This document shows positions 34,072-43,881 of a stretch of 64,000 nucleotides of DNA, one piece after another. The stretch covers positions 62,001 to 126,000 of the forward strand of contig JANQPN010000032.1 of the NCBI GenBank assembly GCA_028289455.1, in the 5' to 3' direction. The notes below the pieces were generated by a model. That model worked only from the letters and a program-made list of their open reading frames with translations, had not been told where the DNA came from and did not search any database. The position numbers and the translations under genes were made by a program. This DNA is from Wenzhouxiangellaceae bacterium. GTDB taxonomy: Bacteria > Pseudomonadota > Gammaproteobacteria > Xanthomonadales > Wenzhouxiangellaceae. How positions within the stretch are numbered: the stretch's first letter is position 1; each line of letters opens with the position of its first letter.

Positions 34072-34321
34072 TAAGTAATCTCCAGGTTTAATCGTTTCAG
34101 CAAAATTTGATGCTGTTTATCTCTATTCCGTTATATGGAAATGAATATTGAGCACCTACAAGATCAATTTTGCAAACTCCCCGGTATTGAGGCATATCCT
34201 TTTATGAAGCACATGAAATACGATGAAGAATTATGAAGTTTCGCGAAAAATAACTATAAAAATTTTTAATATCAATAGTTTAAAAATAATAGTTAACTAA
34301 TTACTTAACGATCAAGTTGGG

Positions 34322-34888
34322 TTAGCTGCGCTGTTTCAGATAGTCTCCCAACCACGCCTTGGAAAACCGCAAATCACGATCCACCGTAGCCTCTGATATG
34401 GCAAGTGCCACACTGATTTCGTTGTATTTCATACCGCCGAAATAATGCAGCTGCACAATTTCAGCTTTGCGCGTGTCAATAGCTGATAAGGCATCGATAG
34501 CCTGATCAAGGTCGAGAATATCCGGCGCGGTCTCCACACTGGCCAGATTGGTCAGCAAAGTGACTTTTCGAGCATTCCCGCCGCGCTTCTCACGGCTTCG
34601 CCGACGTGCATGATCAACCAGCACCCTGCGCATGGTTGTGGTCATCATTGCCAGAAAATGGCAGCGGTCCTGCCAGCCGATATCATTATCGACCAGCCGC
34701 AATACAGCTTCGTTGATTAAAGCAGTGGGTTGCAGAGTGTGATCTGCCGATTCCGAGCGAAATTCCCGTCTGGCAATGTTTTCCAACTCTGCATAGACCA
34801 GCGGCATCAGTTCTTCGAGGGCTTCTGGCCGGCCATCGCGCCAGTTATGCAGTAACTGCGTTACTCTGGTTCGTTGTTGCTGTGTCAT
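34322..34888 (-). CDS. ECF sigma factor of the TIGR02999 type
   Basis: A 188-residue sigma factor typical of the TIGR02999 group: VTQLLHNWRDGRPEALEELMPLVYAELENIARREF, then HTLQPTALINEAVLRL, RRVLVDHARRRSREKRGG, and a region 4 helix YNEISVALAISEATVDRDLRFSKAWL. These sigma factors are commonly encoded next to TPR Ser/Thr kinases that regulate them. Here its start overlaps the stop of the kinase gene by 4 bases, so the two are translationally coupled. AT-rich DNA follows (34072-34321), with no gene seen in it. Confidence 0.9.
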   Translation of the reverse strand: MTQQQRTRVTQLLHNWRDGRPEALEELMPLVYAELENIARREFRSESADHTLQPTALINEAVLRLVDNDIGWQDRCHFLAMMTTTMRRVLVDHARRRSREKRGGNARKVTLLTNLASVETAPDILDLDQAIDALSAIDTRKAEIVQLHYFGGMKYNEISVALAISEATVDRDLRFSKAWLGDYLKQRS

Positions 34889-37713
34889 AGGGTGCCGGCT
34901 AATGCTGCACGGTAGGTCGATATATTACCTTGCAGCTTATCCAGCCAGGGAAATTCCCTGGCAGCGCTTTGCCGGGTTTGCTTTACGGTTGCATCAGCTT
35001 GCTGCAATATTTCGCTGATCACCTTCACATCCCTTTCCGCAGCCAGATACCAGCCGACTGCTCTGACCTGAAAATCGGCGAACTCAATACTGTCGGCAGC
35101 AAATATATTGGCTGCCAGCTCCAGCATCTGATCGGCGAACCCCGCCGCTTTTTCAACTTCGCCCTGCCCCTCCGCTATCTCCGCCAGGTAGGCATAATAC
35201 ATACCGCTTTCTGTTGGTGGCCTTGGCTTATCTGCTAATTGCTCAGTGACCAGCTGCTGCAATGCCTGGGCCTTAACGGGTGTGGACTCGACATGATAAT
35301 TCGCGAATGCTGCATAAACCCTGGTGCGGTTAATGTGATTCACATTGCTGTCCGGATTTTCGTTGTAAGCCGTCAGCGCATGTTCAAAAAATGGTATTGC
35401 TGACTGATATTGACCACGTGAATGCAATGTCAGTGCCAGCACCTCGGCAGCAGTACCGCGATGATAGTCACTAACCCCTTCAAGATCCTGCACCCTTTGA
35501 ACAATGCGTTCAGACAGGCGCTGAGCCTGATCGAGTTCGCCGACAGTAATCAGCATTCTGATTAAATCAGTGATTCTGAAATAATGGCGCAAATCACTGT
35601 CACCGGCAGTTTCATCCAGTAAATCCTGATAGGCGCGCTGAAACAGCGGCAATGCCGTTACCGTGTGCCCCATTCCCCATAACATATTGGCCCGGTTGGT
35701 CACCGCAGATAGAGTGATCGGGTTATCCTGGCCATAAATCTGTTCACGCAGCCCTATGGAACGCTCATTCCAGTTTAATGCTTCGATTTTATTGCCCAGA
35801 CTATTATGAATAACCGATATATTATTGGTTGCAATAGCTACTTCCGGGTGAACTTCGCCATTTAGTGCGATCTGTGCATCCAATGATTGCAATGCCAGCT
35901 GCAGTGCACCTTCCCGGTTACCTTTACCCATCTCAATGCCGGCCATATCCATCGACGTGGCTGCCTGCTGTTCCAGGAAGCCGCTGCCCAAACGCTGATA
36001 CATGGCCAGTGCATCACTGTATTGCTTCTCTGCCTGTTCACTGTTGCCGTTCTGCTGATTCAGCAGACCTGTTTCACGCAGGCTGTCAGCCAGCTCCTGG
36101 TGGTCAGATTGATACAGACTGCGGCGCAGCTGCAGTGCCTGCTGATGCCCGGCCAAGGCTTCCTGCAGGTTGCCCAGCTCATAGTCGGCATAGGCCAGAT
36201 CAAACAGCGCCTGGGCATATAACTGCTGATCATCCGCCTGAACGGCCGGTAAGCGCTGTACAGCTTGCAGATGGACGCTGTGCGCCTGTTGATAATCCCC
36301 CAACCGTCGCCAGGTTCGGCCAATTACCCCCAGCAGACGTGCTTCCACGTCCGGTAGTTCAGCAAAATCCCGGCTAACCCGTTGATAGCCCTGCTCCAGT
36401 AACTGTGCAGCGGTAATTTCAGCGCCCCGGGTTTCTCCTGGGTCGACATCTTCAAACAGCTGTTCCATAAAACCGGCCACTGCATTGGCTTTATCCGCCT
36501 CTGCCTGCGCAGTATCCCGCGCCTGTTGAATGTTAACGATATAAAATCCACTGATTACCAGAATAGCCAGCAGACCGGCAATTCCAGCAGTCACTGCTGC
36601 AACGTTGCGCTGGATAAATTTTCTTATCCGGTAAGCACTTCCCCTGCCCATGGCGTCCACAGGCTGGCTGTGCAGGTAACCGCGAATATCCTGCAGCAAT
36701 GCATCGGCCGAAACATAACGCTGCTCAACAGATTCAGACAGTGCTTTTGCTACTATGGAATCCAGTTCCCGATCGATTTTGACTGACCTGCTGTGATGTT
36801 GGCTGGGCAAAGGCGATGGGTTCGCTGCAATGGCCGCACGCATGGTTTCAACGGTGACGGGATCAGGTGTGTAAGGCAGCCGGCCGGTTAATAACTGATA
36901 CAGCAAAACGCCTAATGAATACACATCGGTCAATGTGGTCACCGGCGCATTATTGAGCTGCTCAGGACTGGCGTACTCCGGTGTTAATGCCACCGAGGCT
37001 TTGGCATCATCATTCTCAGCATCAATTAAATCGGCAATGCCGAAATCCAGCAGCCGGGGAATGCCATCATCTGTTACCAGAATATTGGATGGCTTCAAAT
37101 CCCGATGAACCACCAGTGAGCGATGTGCAAAGCCAACCGCATCGACAATTCGGCTGAATAGCTGCAGGCGCTGATTCAAACTCAAACACCTGCTGGTTCC
37201 GTATTCAACCAGCGACTGCCCCTGCACATACTCCATCACCAGGTATGGCTCATTGTCTCCGGTGGTGCCACCATCGATTAAACGGGCGATATACGGGTGT
37301 TCAAGCCGGGCCAATATCTGGCGCTCATCAGTAAAACGCTTAAGCAAATCCGCCCTGTGACCAAAGGCTTTTAAGAACTTAATCGCTACTGTTTGCTCGA
37401 AGTCATCTGTCCGGCTGGCGCGGTACACTTCGCCCATACCACCTGCGCCAATTTTTTCTTCCAGCCTGAATGCGCCAACCGTTTCACCGCTTCGGTCTCT
37501 ATTCTCATTGGCCAGCAGGTCATCAACTGCATCAGCAACCGGTGCAGATAAGGTAACCTCCTGCTGAGCAGCATCTAGCAGCCGCTTCAATTGCTCAGCC
37601 AGCCCGGGTTGAGTAGCACTTATTTGATGTAATTCCTGTTCGCGCTGCGCTTCGGACAACGCCATAAGACGTGCAAACTGCTGCTGCAATTGATCCCAGG
37701 TAGAACTCACCAC
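34885..37713 (-). CDS. Transmembrane Ser/Thr protein kinase with C-terminal TPRs
   Basis: A 942-residue protein. The N-terminal kinase domain shows the Gly loop GAGGMGEVY, catalytic Lys in AIKFLK, catalytic Asp205 in HRDLKPSN, DFG, and TPEYASPEQ. A single membrane helix (VAAVTAGIAGLLAILVISGFYI) follows near residue 380. The remaining half is TPR-type helical repeats (ALFDLAYADYELGNLQEALAGHQQAL and similar), probably outside the cytoplasm. This is the kinase partner of TIGR02999 ECF systems, which is thought to phosphorylate the sigma factor. The start is a GTG at 37713. Confidence 0.88.
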   Translation of the reverse strand: MVSSTWDQLQQQFARLMALSEAQREQELHQISATQPGLAEQLKRLLDAAQQEVTLSAPVADAVDDLLANENRDRSGETVGAFRLEEKIGAGGMGEVYRASRTDDFEQTVAIKFLKAFGHRADLLKRFTDERQILARLEHPYIARLIDGGTTGDNEPYLVMEYVQGQSLVEYGTSRCLSLNQRLQLFSRIVDAVGFAHRSLVVHRDLKPSNILVTDDGIPRLLDFGIADLIDAENDDAKASVALTPEYASPEQLNNAPVTTLTDVYSLGVLLYQLLTGRLPYTPDPVTVETMRAAIAANPSPLPSQHHSRSVKIDRELDSIVAKALSESVEQRYVSADALLQDIRGYLHSQPVDAMGRGSAYRIRKFIQRNVAAVTAGIAGLLAILVISGFYIVNIQQARDTAQAEADKANAVAGFMEQLFEDVDPGETRGAEITAAQLLEQGYQRVSRDFAELPDVEARLLGVIGRTWRRLGDYQQAHSVHLQAVQRLPAVQADDQQLYAQALFDLAYADYELGNLQEALAGHQQALQLRRSLYQSDHQELADSLRETGLLNQQNGNSEQAEKQYSDALAMYQRLGSGFLEQQAATSMDMAGIEMGKGNREGALQLALQSLDAQIALNGEVHPEVAIATNNISVIHNSLGNKIEALNWNERSIGLREQIYGQDNPITLSAVTNRANMLWGMGHTVTALPLFQRAYQDLLDETAGDSDLRHYFRITDLIRMLITVGELDQAQRLSERIVQRVQDLEGVSDYHRGTAAEVLALTLHSRGQYQSAIPFFEHALTAYNENPDSNVNHINRTRVYAAFANYHVESTPVKAQALQQLVTEQLADKPRPPTESGMYYAYLAEIAEGQGEVEKAAGFADQMLELAANIFAADSIEFADFQVRAVGWYLAAERDVKVISEILQQADATVKQTRQSAAREFPWLDKLQGNISTYRAALAGTL

Positions 37714-37861
37714 ACCCTGCCTTAGCCGTTATCGGACTTATTATCTGGCGTCTAACGTTAGAGCATGCTGGCAATGCATACAAGCGATGAGGGAATTTTG
37801 CTTCCTACGTCGCTAATAAGAGTAGACAAAATAAATCTCTCTCTATTGGTGGGTGGTCGAT
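37714..37861. promoter_or_regulatory. Divergent promoter region with palindromes
   Basis: This 148-base region lies between the kinase operon and the delta-60 protein gene. It contains a 12-bp perfect palindrome TCTAACGTTAGA (37751-37762) and, overlapping its end, the 8-bp palindrome AGCATGCT (37762-37769), then ATGCAT (37774-37779). Their position suits operators for one or both divergent genes. No clear -35/-10 pair can be assigned. Confidence 0.4.
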
Positions 37862-40800
37862 ATGCTTGTGATGACTTTAAGCTGCTGTGAAAAAAAACTG
37901 TCAATTACACTATTTTGGATAGTACTGGCTGTAATATCTCCCCTGCTGCATGCACAGACAGCCCTGGACGGTTTTGCGCCGGTATTGGGCAGCTCTGGTG
38001 CGCCTGGCGAATCAATCGGTATCGATGCGATCCATGTACAACCGGACGGTAGGATTCTGGTTGCCGGCCGGTTCGTCACTATCAATGGTGTTACCGCGAA
38101 CAATATCGCGCGCCTGCATGCCGACGGCAGCCTGGATGACAGCTTTGATGCCGGTACCCGCACCAATGACAGCGTTTCCGATATGCTGATCCAGTCCGAT
38201 GGCAAACTGGTGATTGTCGGCAACTTCACCGGTCGCGCGGCCAGGTTGAATGCCGACGGCAGCACGGACAATACCTTTAACCCCGGCGGTGACGTACCAA
38301 TAGGCGCATTAACTGCAGCTTTCCAATCCGATGAAAAAGTGATTATTGCCGGCTTTTTCGGCATTCGCAGGTTAAACACTGATGGCAGCCTGGATGCAAA
38401 TTTTAACGGACCGGGCTTTAACAACATCATTCGGGATCTTGCCGTATTGCCGGATGACAGCATCATTGCAGTCGGCGATTTCACCTTTGTTGGTACCGGC
38501 ACCCAGCGGCGCATTGTCAGACTGCTTCCGGATGGTCAGGTGGATACTGCATTTGCCACCGGAGAGGGAGCCAATAACCGGATCAACGCTATTACCCTGG
38601 GCGCCGATGGTTTTATCTATATCGGCGGTCAATTTTTCACTTTTGATAATGCTACCCGCAGGACTATCGCCCGGCTGCTGCCCAGCGGCGCCCTCGACAC
38701 CAGCTATGTGCCGGCTCTGAACCCTGTCTCCGGGCAGGTTTTTAATCTGCACTTTGAAAGTGACGGCAAGCTATTGGCGGCCGGCGTGTTTTCCAACGTT
38801 ACCGGCACCATCCGCAATCTGGCCCGCCTGCTTGCTGACGGCAGTATTGCCGACAGCCTACCGACGCCATCCGGCACCGTAGGCAGCCTGAATGTGATTG
38901 CTATCCAGCAGGATGATCAGATTCTGCTGGGTGGTAGTGAGTTCAGGCGTATCAACCGCCTGGGCAATCCGGATGTGGATTTTGATTCCAGCATCGGGCT
39001 GGATGATCAGGTTAGAAGCGTCGTGTGGGAAAGTGATGAACAGATTCTGGCCGGCGGCAATTTCACTACCATCAACAGCGACAGTTATAACCGTATTGCC
39101 CGGCTTAACACCGACGGCAGTACTGATACCGACTATTCCATCGGTAGCGGCCCCAACAATCTTTTACACACTATCAGTGTACTGGCCAATGATGACATCG
39201 CCATCGGTGGAAACTTTACCAACGTAGACAGCACAGCCAGAGACCGGGTTGCCAGCCTGGACAGCTCAGGCGCTCTGATCAGTGGTTTTGCCCCCAACCT
39301 GGCAACCACAGGCGTTGTGCTTGACAGTGCCCGGCAGTCGGACGGAAAACTGATCATTGTGGGCACCTTCACTACTGTCAACGGGGCATCCAGAAATCGT
39401 ATTGCCCGCCTGAATGCTGATGGATCACTGGATACCGGCTTTAATCCCGGCAATGGCGCCAATAACAGTGTTTTTGCGGTAGCACTGGACCCGACCGGTA
39501 AAATCTGGATCGCTGGCGCTTTTACACAATACAACGGCCAAACCCGCAATCGCGTGGCCAAACTAAACAGCAACGGTACGCTGGATACCAATATAAACAG
39601 CGGCACCGGCGCCGATGCAGATATTTTTGATATTGCACTGCAGTTGGACGGTAAGGTTTTGATTGGAGGGCAATTAAGAGACTATAACGGTACCGCCCGC
39701 CGCGGCATTGCACGGTTGCTGCCGAATACTTCGCTTGATGCCAGTTTCGATACCGAACTCGGTGCACTGTTTGTAGAAACCATTGCGCCGCAGGCTAATG
39801 GCAAAATACTGATCGGCGGCAGTTTTACGCTGGCTCAGGGAATGGCCCGCCAGAGAATCACCCGATTGAATGCAGACGGTAGCCTGGACTCGGATTTTGA
39901 CAGTGCATTCGGGGCCGACGCCACGGTATTTTCAATGCAGCTGCAACCGAACGGTAAAGCCGTAGTCGGCGGGTTATTCACCAGTCTGGGGGGTGAAACC
40001 CGCAATCGGGTTGGACGTTTCTCACTGCCGGAAGCCGCGCTGCAGAAGATTGAGTTACAGGGTGATACGCTTACCTGGACCATCGGCGGCAGTATGCCGG
40101 TCCCCTCCAGTGTATTTTTCGAAACCTCTAATGACGGAGTCAATTTTTTCCAGACAGTAGGCAGCAATTCCATCCTGAACAATGGTGTATGGGAGCGCAA
40201 CCTGGTGGCGGTTGATGCCGGATTTGCCTGGTTGCGGGCAACCGGGCGGTTTGGCCCGAATGCCGACTACAGCTTCACCCGCAGGGTTAGAGTCTTCCCG
40301 GAACTGAATGTACTCGCCGGCTCAGCCTTCGATTTCGGCGATGTGCCTGTGGGGACTACCAAGTCAATCTCCCTTGGAATCACAAACCCCGGCGACGCCC
40401 GCCTGGTCATTACCGGTGTCACCAATATCAGCGCACCCTTCAGCACCACAGGCCAGGGCTCTTGTGGGGATTTCCCGATCACCATCAACCCCGGCCGGTC
40501 CTGCGGCTTAGGCCTGAGTTTCAGCCCGACTGAAGCCGGTCCGATGATGCAAACGATTATGCTGGAAAGCAACGCGCTGTCTTCACCCGACCCATTGATG
40601 CTGACCGGTACCGGCGCTCAGGCGCAGCTCTCGGTTACCCCAGGAATTATTGGTTTCGGTGATCAACCGGTCAATACCGCCAGTGCACCCCGCTCAGTAA
40701 CACTCAGCAATATCGGTAATGCCCCGCTACAGGTCGACTCGATAGACACCGCCAATGCGCCATTTGCACTGACCGGCGGCAATTGCGGCCCAGTACCGCT

Positions 40801-41623
40801 TAACGTGGCCGCCGGGGACAGCTGCACGCTTGACTACACCTTCATGCCGGACAGCACCGGTATCGCCGCACAAAGCATCGTCATTGCCAGCAACAGCACG
40901 ACATCCCCGAACATGCTGCAATTAAACGGTAACGGTACCCAGGCCATACTGGCATTAACACCTGACCAGGTGAATTTTGGTGATCAGGCCATAGATTCCA
41001 CCAGTACACCCTTGCAGGCCAGCCTGACCAATAATGGCGGTGCAGTGCTGATGATCAGCAGCATTACCGGACCAACTTCACCCTTTGCCGCTGCAGGCGG
41101 CAGTTGTGGACCTGCTCCGATTATGTTGCTGCCGAATGACAGTTGCAGCCTCAACTATACCTTTTCGCCCACGGTTACCGGACCGGCCGGCCAAACCATC
41201 AGTATTACCAGCAATGCCTTATCAACACCTGATGACCTGCAACTGACGGGGAACGGTATCGGCGCCATGCTATCGGTTATGCCCGGCATTTTGGATTTTG
41301 GAGACTGGCCCTTAGGCATGGACTCAGATCCTGAGATCGTGGTAATCGACAGCATCGGCGAAATCGATCTGCAAGTTAACACCATCAGTATCATCGGGCC
41401 CGATGCCGGTGACTTCGTGCTGATTGCGGCGGCTGATCAGTGCAGTAATGTCACAGTGCCTATCGGCGACTTCTGTGGCTTTGAAATCGTGTTTAACCCT
41501 TCTGCATCAGGCATCAGGGAGGCGCAGGCAAGAATAATTTCGAATGCGCCCAGCAGTCCGGATTTTGTTGAGTTGCTGGGCACCAGCGATGTGATCTTTT
41601 TTGATGGATTCGATGCGAACTGA
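37862..41623 (+). CDS. Delta-60 repeat/choice-of-anchor D surface protein
   Basis: A 1253-residue exported protein (signal ITLFWIVLAVISPLLHAQ). Residues about 45-725 hold roughly a dozen delta-60 propeller-type repeats with the pattern QPDGKILVAGxF...RIARLNADGSLD. After a linker come four choice-of-anchor D (ASH-like) immunoglobulin-type modules starting near residues 813, 920, 1028 and 1135 (period about 107), each with a xxFGD...G pattern. The C-terminus is DVIFFDGFDAN. It is probably a surface or secreted adhesin-like protein. It is divergent from the ECF/kinase operon and is a likely target. A GTG start at 37853 is also possible. Confidence 0.85.
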   Translation: MLVMTLSCCEKKLSITLFWIVLAVISPLLHAQTALDGFAPVLGSSGAPGESIGIDAIHVQPDGRILVAGRFVTINGVTANNIARLHADGSLDDSFDAGTRTNDSVSDMLIQSDGKLVIVGNFTGRAARLNADGSTDNTFNPGGDVPIGALTAAFQSDEKVIIAGFFGIRRLNTDGSLDANFNGPGFNNIIRDLAVLPDDSIIAVGDFTFVGTGTQRRIVRLLPDGQVDTAFATGEGANNRINAITLGADGFIYIGGQFFTFDNATRRTIARLLPSGALDTSYVPALNPVSGQVFNLHFESDGKLLAAGVFSNVTGTIRNLARLLADGSIADSLPTPSGTVGSLNVIAIQQDDQILLGGSEFRRINRLGNPDVDFDSSIGLDDQVRSVVWESDEQILAGGNFTTINSDSYNRIARLNTDGSTDTDYSIGSGPNNLLHTISVLANDDIAIGGNFTNVDSTARDRVASLDSSGALISGFAPNLATTGVVLDSARQSDGKLIIVGTFTTVNGASRNRIARLNADGSLDTGFNPGNGANNSVFAVALDPTGKIWIAGAFTQYNGQTRNRVAKLNSNGTLDTNINSGTGADADIFDIALQLDGKVLIGGQLRDYNGTARRGIARLLPNTSLDASFDTELGALFVETIAPQANGKILIGGSFTLAQGMARQRITRLNADGSLDSDFDSAFGADATVFSMQLQPNGKAVVGGLFTSLGGETRNRVGRFSLPEAALQKIELQGDTLTWTIGGSMPVPSSVFFETSNDGVNFFQTVGSNSILNNGVWERNLVAVDAGFAWLRATGRFGPNADYSFTRRVRVFPELNVLAGSAFDFGDVPVGTTKSISLGITNPGDARLVITGVTNISAPFSTTGQGSCGDFPITINPGRSCGLGLSFSPTEAGPMMQTIMLESNALSSPDPLMLTGTGAQAQLSVTPGIIGFGDQPVNTASAPRSVTLSNIGNAPLQVDSIDTANAPFALTGGNCGPVPLNVAAGDSCTLDYTFMPDSTGIAAQSIVIASNSTTSPNMLQLNGNGTQAILALTPDQVNFGDQAIDSTSTPLQASLTNNGGAVLMISSITGPTSPFAAAGGSCGPAPIMLLPNDSCSLNYTFSPTVTGPAGQTISITSNALSTPDDLQLTGNGIGAMLSVMPGILDFGDWPLGMDSDPEIVVIDSIGEIDLQVNTISIIGPDAGDFVLIAAADQCSNVTVPIGDFCGFEIVFNPSASGIREAQARIISNAPSSPDFVELLGTSDVIFFDGFDAN

Positions 41624-41686
41624 AGATGGTTATAAGAACTGATAAAAGCACATATACTGATAATTATGATGAGTTTGCAGCACCGG

Positions 41687-42580
41687 TCATCCGGTCTGCT
41701 TACATGTCAGGGATGCGGGTATGCCTGTCAGATATAGCGCTGCCCCATTCTCACGATCGGACTGATACAAAATGGATTGCCCATCCGGCGACCATTTCGG
41801 GTATTTTTCATTATCGGGGTCTTCGGTCAGTTGAATCACGGCATCCTGTTCGAAACAGTAAATAAACAAATCAAAACTGCCGTTTCTATTCGATGTAAAC
41901 ACCACCCGGTCGCCATTCGGATGCCAGTTGGGATAACTGTCTTCATAATCAGAAACCGCAAAGGACTGCTCCCCGCCAGAATCCAAGTCGCGGACAACCA
42001 TATCAATGCTACCGTTGTCACCGCCATTCCTCCGATGAAAAGCGATACGGCTTCCATCAGGTGAAAACCGGGCAGCCTGCTCAGATTCAGGCTGGCCTGC
42101 GATTTCAGACATGGCTCCATCGCTCAGAGCATGCCGATAAATATCCGGCCCCTCCCCGGTTTGTATGTCATAAGCAACCGCTGAGCCATCCGGACTGAAC
42201 ACAGGGTGCCACTCGTACCTTTCCGTATCAGTCAGTTGTTCTAATTGTCGAGTCTCTAAGTCATAAATATAGATATCCGATCCACCCTGTTCTACCGACT
42301 CAATCACCAGTTTGTCCGCATGCACATCCCCGACACCGGCCCCATCCAGGCCAACATCAACTGGTGTGTATTGGCCGCTCGTGGCGTTAATCCGGATGAT
42401 CTGCCAGGTATCTTCTCTATGCAGTGTTGCATAAACAGTTTCGCCGTCATCCGACCAGCCACCAGGGTACAACGCACCGTTTTCTATACTGATCAGCAGC
42501 TTATTAAAAATATTGCGTTCACAACCACTATTGCTGAGGGCTATGAACACCAGGAATACAGCCATTATGATGTTTCGCAT
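41687..42580 (-). CDS. PD40/TolB-like propeller lipoprotein
   Basis: A 297-residue predicted lipoprotein (AVFLVFIALSNSGC). The body is a WD40-like PD40 propeller with five or so blades marked by FSPDGSAVAYD, FSPDGSRIAFH, HPNGDRVVFTSNRNG and WSPDGQSILYQSDR. This is the TolB C-terminal fold, but there is no TolB N-terminal domain. It probably binds a partner protein or ligand. The start at 42580 puts the lipobox at the N-terminus; an upstream in-frame extension to 42658 is not needed. It is convergent with the delta-60 gene and divergent from a second PD40 protein. Confidence 0.75.
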   Translation of the reverse strand: MRNIIMAVFLVFIALSNSGCERNIFNKLLISIENGALYPGGWSDDGETVYATLHREDTWQIIRINATSGQYTPVDVGLDGAGVGDVHADKLVIESVEQGGSDIYIYDLETRQLEQLTDTERYEWHPVFSPDGSAVAYDIQTGEGPDIYRHALSDGAMSEIAGQPESEQAARFSPDGSRIAFHRRNGGDNGSIDMVVRDLDSGGEQSFAVSDYEDSYPNWHPNGDRVVFTSNRNGSFDLFIYCFEQDAVIQLTEDPDNEKYPKWSPDGQSILYQSDRENGAALYLTGIPASLTCKQTG

Positions 42581-42915
42581 TTGTAGCAGCCTGTGTTCAA
42601 ATAAACTTATCAATGGTTCTTGTGCACACAATACTGCACAGCCAACCAGTCTGTTCACAACAGCAAACCGGCAGCTGGTATTTAAATCGGGTTAATCGCG
42701 TTTAATGACGCTTATTCTGTTACCGGTTTAGCTAGCGTTGGACTTGCAGCCGACCCCACACTCGCGCTGACTGGAATAATTTAATCCCGTGTAAATGGCC
42801 AACCATCTGCCACACAGACAATCTGCCCCGCAAGAGCCATCACCTACCCCGGCAGCAATTCTTATTTACCGCAATGCAGTGCAAACTGATCCGTAAAAAT
42901 TAACGGAATAAGACT
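42581..42915. other. Divergent intergenic region between two PD40 genes
   Basis: These 335 bases separate the two divergent PD40-type genes. No coding sequence or RNA gene is supported. ATTTAAAT near 42679 is the only notable palindrome. It should contain both promoters. Confidence 0.35.
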
Positions 42916-43863
42916 ATGCGACTGATTATTGCTTTGGGAGTCATGCTGATTGGCAGCTATGCTATGGCAGACAACGGCGTACAGGTTACCCGCATTACCA
43001 ACATTAGCAATTCCTATCCGGACCCTTCACCCGATGGTTCACAGATAGTTTTTCAGTCCAATCGTACCGGCACCAATCAGATTTACCTGATGAATGCTGA
43101 TGGAAGCAACCTGCAGCAATTAACCGATTATGAGCACGGTTCAGAAACGCCTGTATGGTCACCCGGCGGCACACAGATTGCTTACGCCGCCTACACCGCT
43201 GAAGGCAACAATGACGTTTTCATTATGCAGCCGGATGGCAGTGATAAAACCCAGCTGACCGATGGTCCGGGCTACGACGGTCATCCTCACTGGTCTTTTG
43301 ACGGGCAGCGGATTGTCTTTAATTCCGACCGCAGCAGCCCGGATTTAAATGTACCCTGGAACCAGCGCTGGCATGAAATTCACAGCATGCGCGCTGACGG
43401 CAGCGATATTCGTCAGCATAGTCAATGCCGTGGTGTTTGCACCTATGGGTCCATGTCACCTGATGGTCAGAAAATATTGTTCCGCAAGGTAGTGCAGCAA
43501 GCGAGTTTTTCCTGGGACTTAAGCCATATTGATAGAGATTCAGAAATATTTATCGCTGACCTGGACGGCAGTAATGAGATTAACCTATCAACCAATGCTG
43601 CCTTCGACGGCTGGCCGTTATGGTCTCCGGATGGTTCGCAAATCGTTTTTGCTTCCAATCGCGCAGGCCCTGCACTGGCCGGCCAACTGTTTACCGTAGC
43701 GGCTGATGGCAGTAACGTGCGCCAAATTACCAGCGGTCCATGGTCATATGTCCAACCGGCATGGTCCAAAGATGGAACCAAGCTGTATGCCTACCAGTTT
43801 ATGGAATATCCTGAGTATGAATTTGGTGATGTCGCTGAAATCAATTTCAGCCTGGATAACTGA
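42916..43863 (+). CDS. PD40/TolB-like propeller protein, exported
   Basis: A 315-residue protein with a short signal peptide (LIIALGVMLIGSYAMA). The mature part is almost entirely PD40 blades: PSPDGSQIVFQSNRTG, WSPGGTQIAYAAY, WSFDGQRIVFNSDRSS, MSPDGQKILFRK, WSPDGSQIVFASNRAG and WSKDGTKLYAYQ. It is similar in kind to the divergent lipoprotein at 41687-42580 and to the TolB propeller, without TolB's N-terminal domain. The function is not known. Confidence 0.78.
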   Translation: MRLIIALGVMLIGSYAMADNGVQVTRITNISNSYPDPSPDGSQIVFQSNRTGTNQIYLMNADGSNLQQLTDYEHGSETPVWSPGGTQIAYAAYTAEGNNDVFIMQPDGSDKTQLTDGPGYDGHPHWSFDGQRIVFNSDRSSPDLNVPWNQRWHEIHSMRADGSDIRQHSQCRGVCTYGSMSPDGQKILFRKVVQQASFSWDLSHIDRDSEIFIADLDGSNEINLSTNAAFDGWPLWSPDGSQIVFASNRAGPALAGQLFTVAADGSNVRQITSGPWSYVQPAWSKDGTKLYAYQFMEYPEYEFGDVAEINFSLDN

Positions 43864-43881
43864 TTGGCGGGTTATTTGAAA

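Noticed and set aside
35865..36377. 170-codon plus-strand frame opposite the TPR part of the kinase
   Set aside because: Shadow frame with low-complexity Cys/Pro content and no RBS.
37853..38514. Minus-strand frame of 223 codons at the delta-60 gene start (37843-38514)
   Set aside because: Antisense to a clear signal-peptide and repeat protein; composition follows the repeats.
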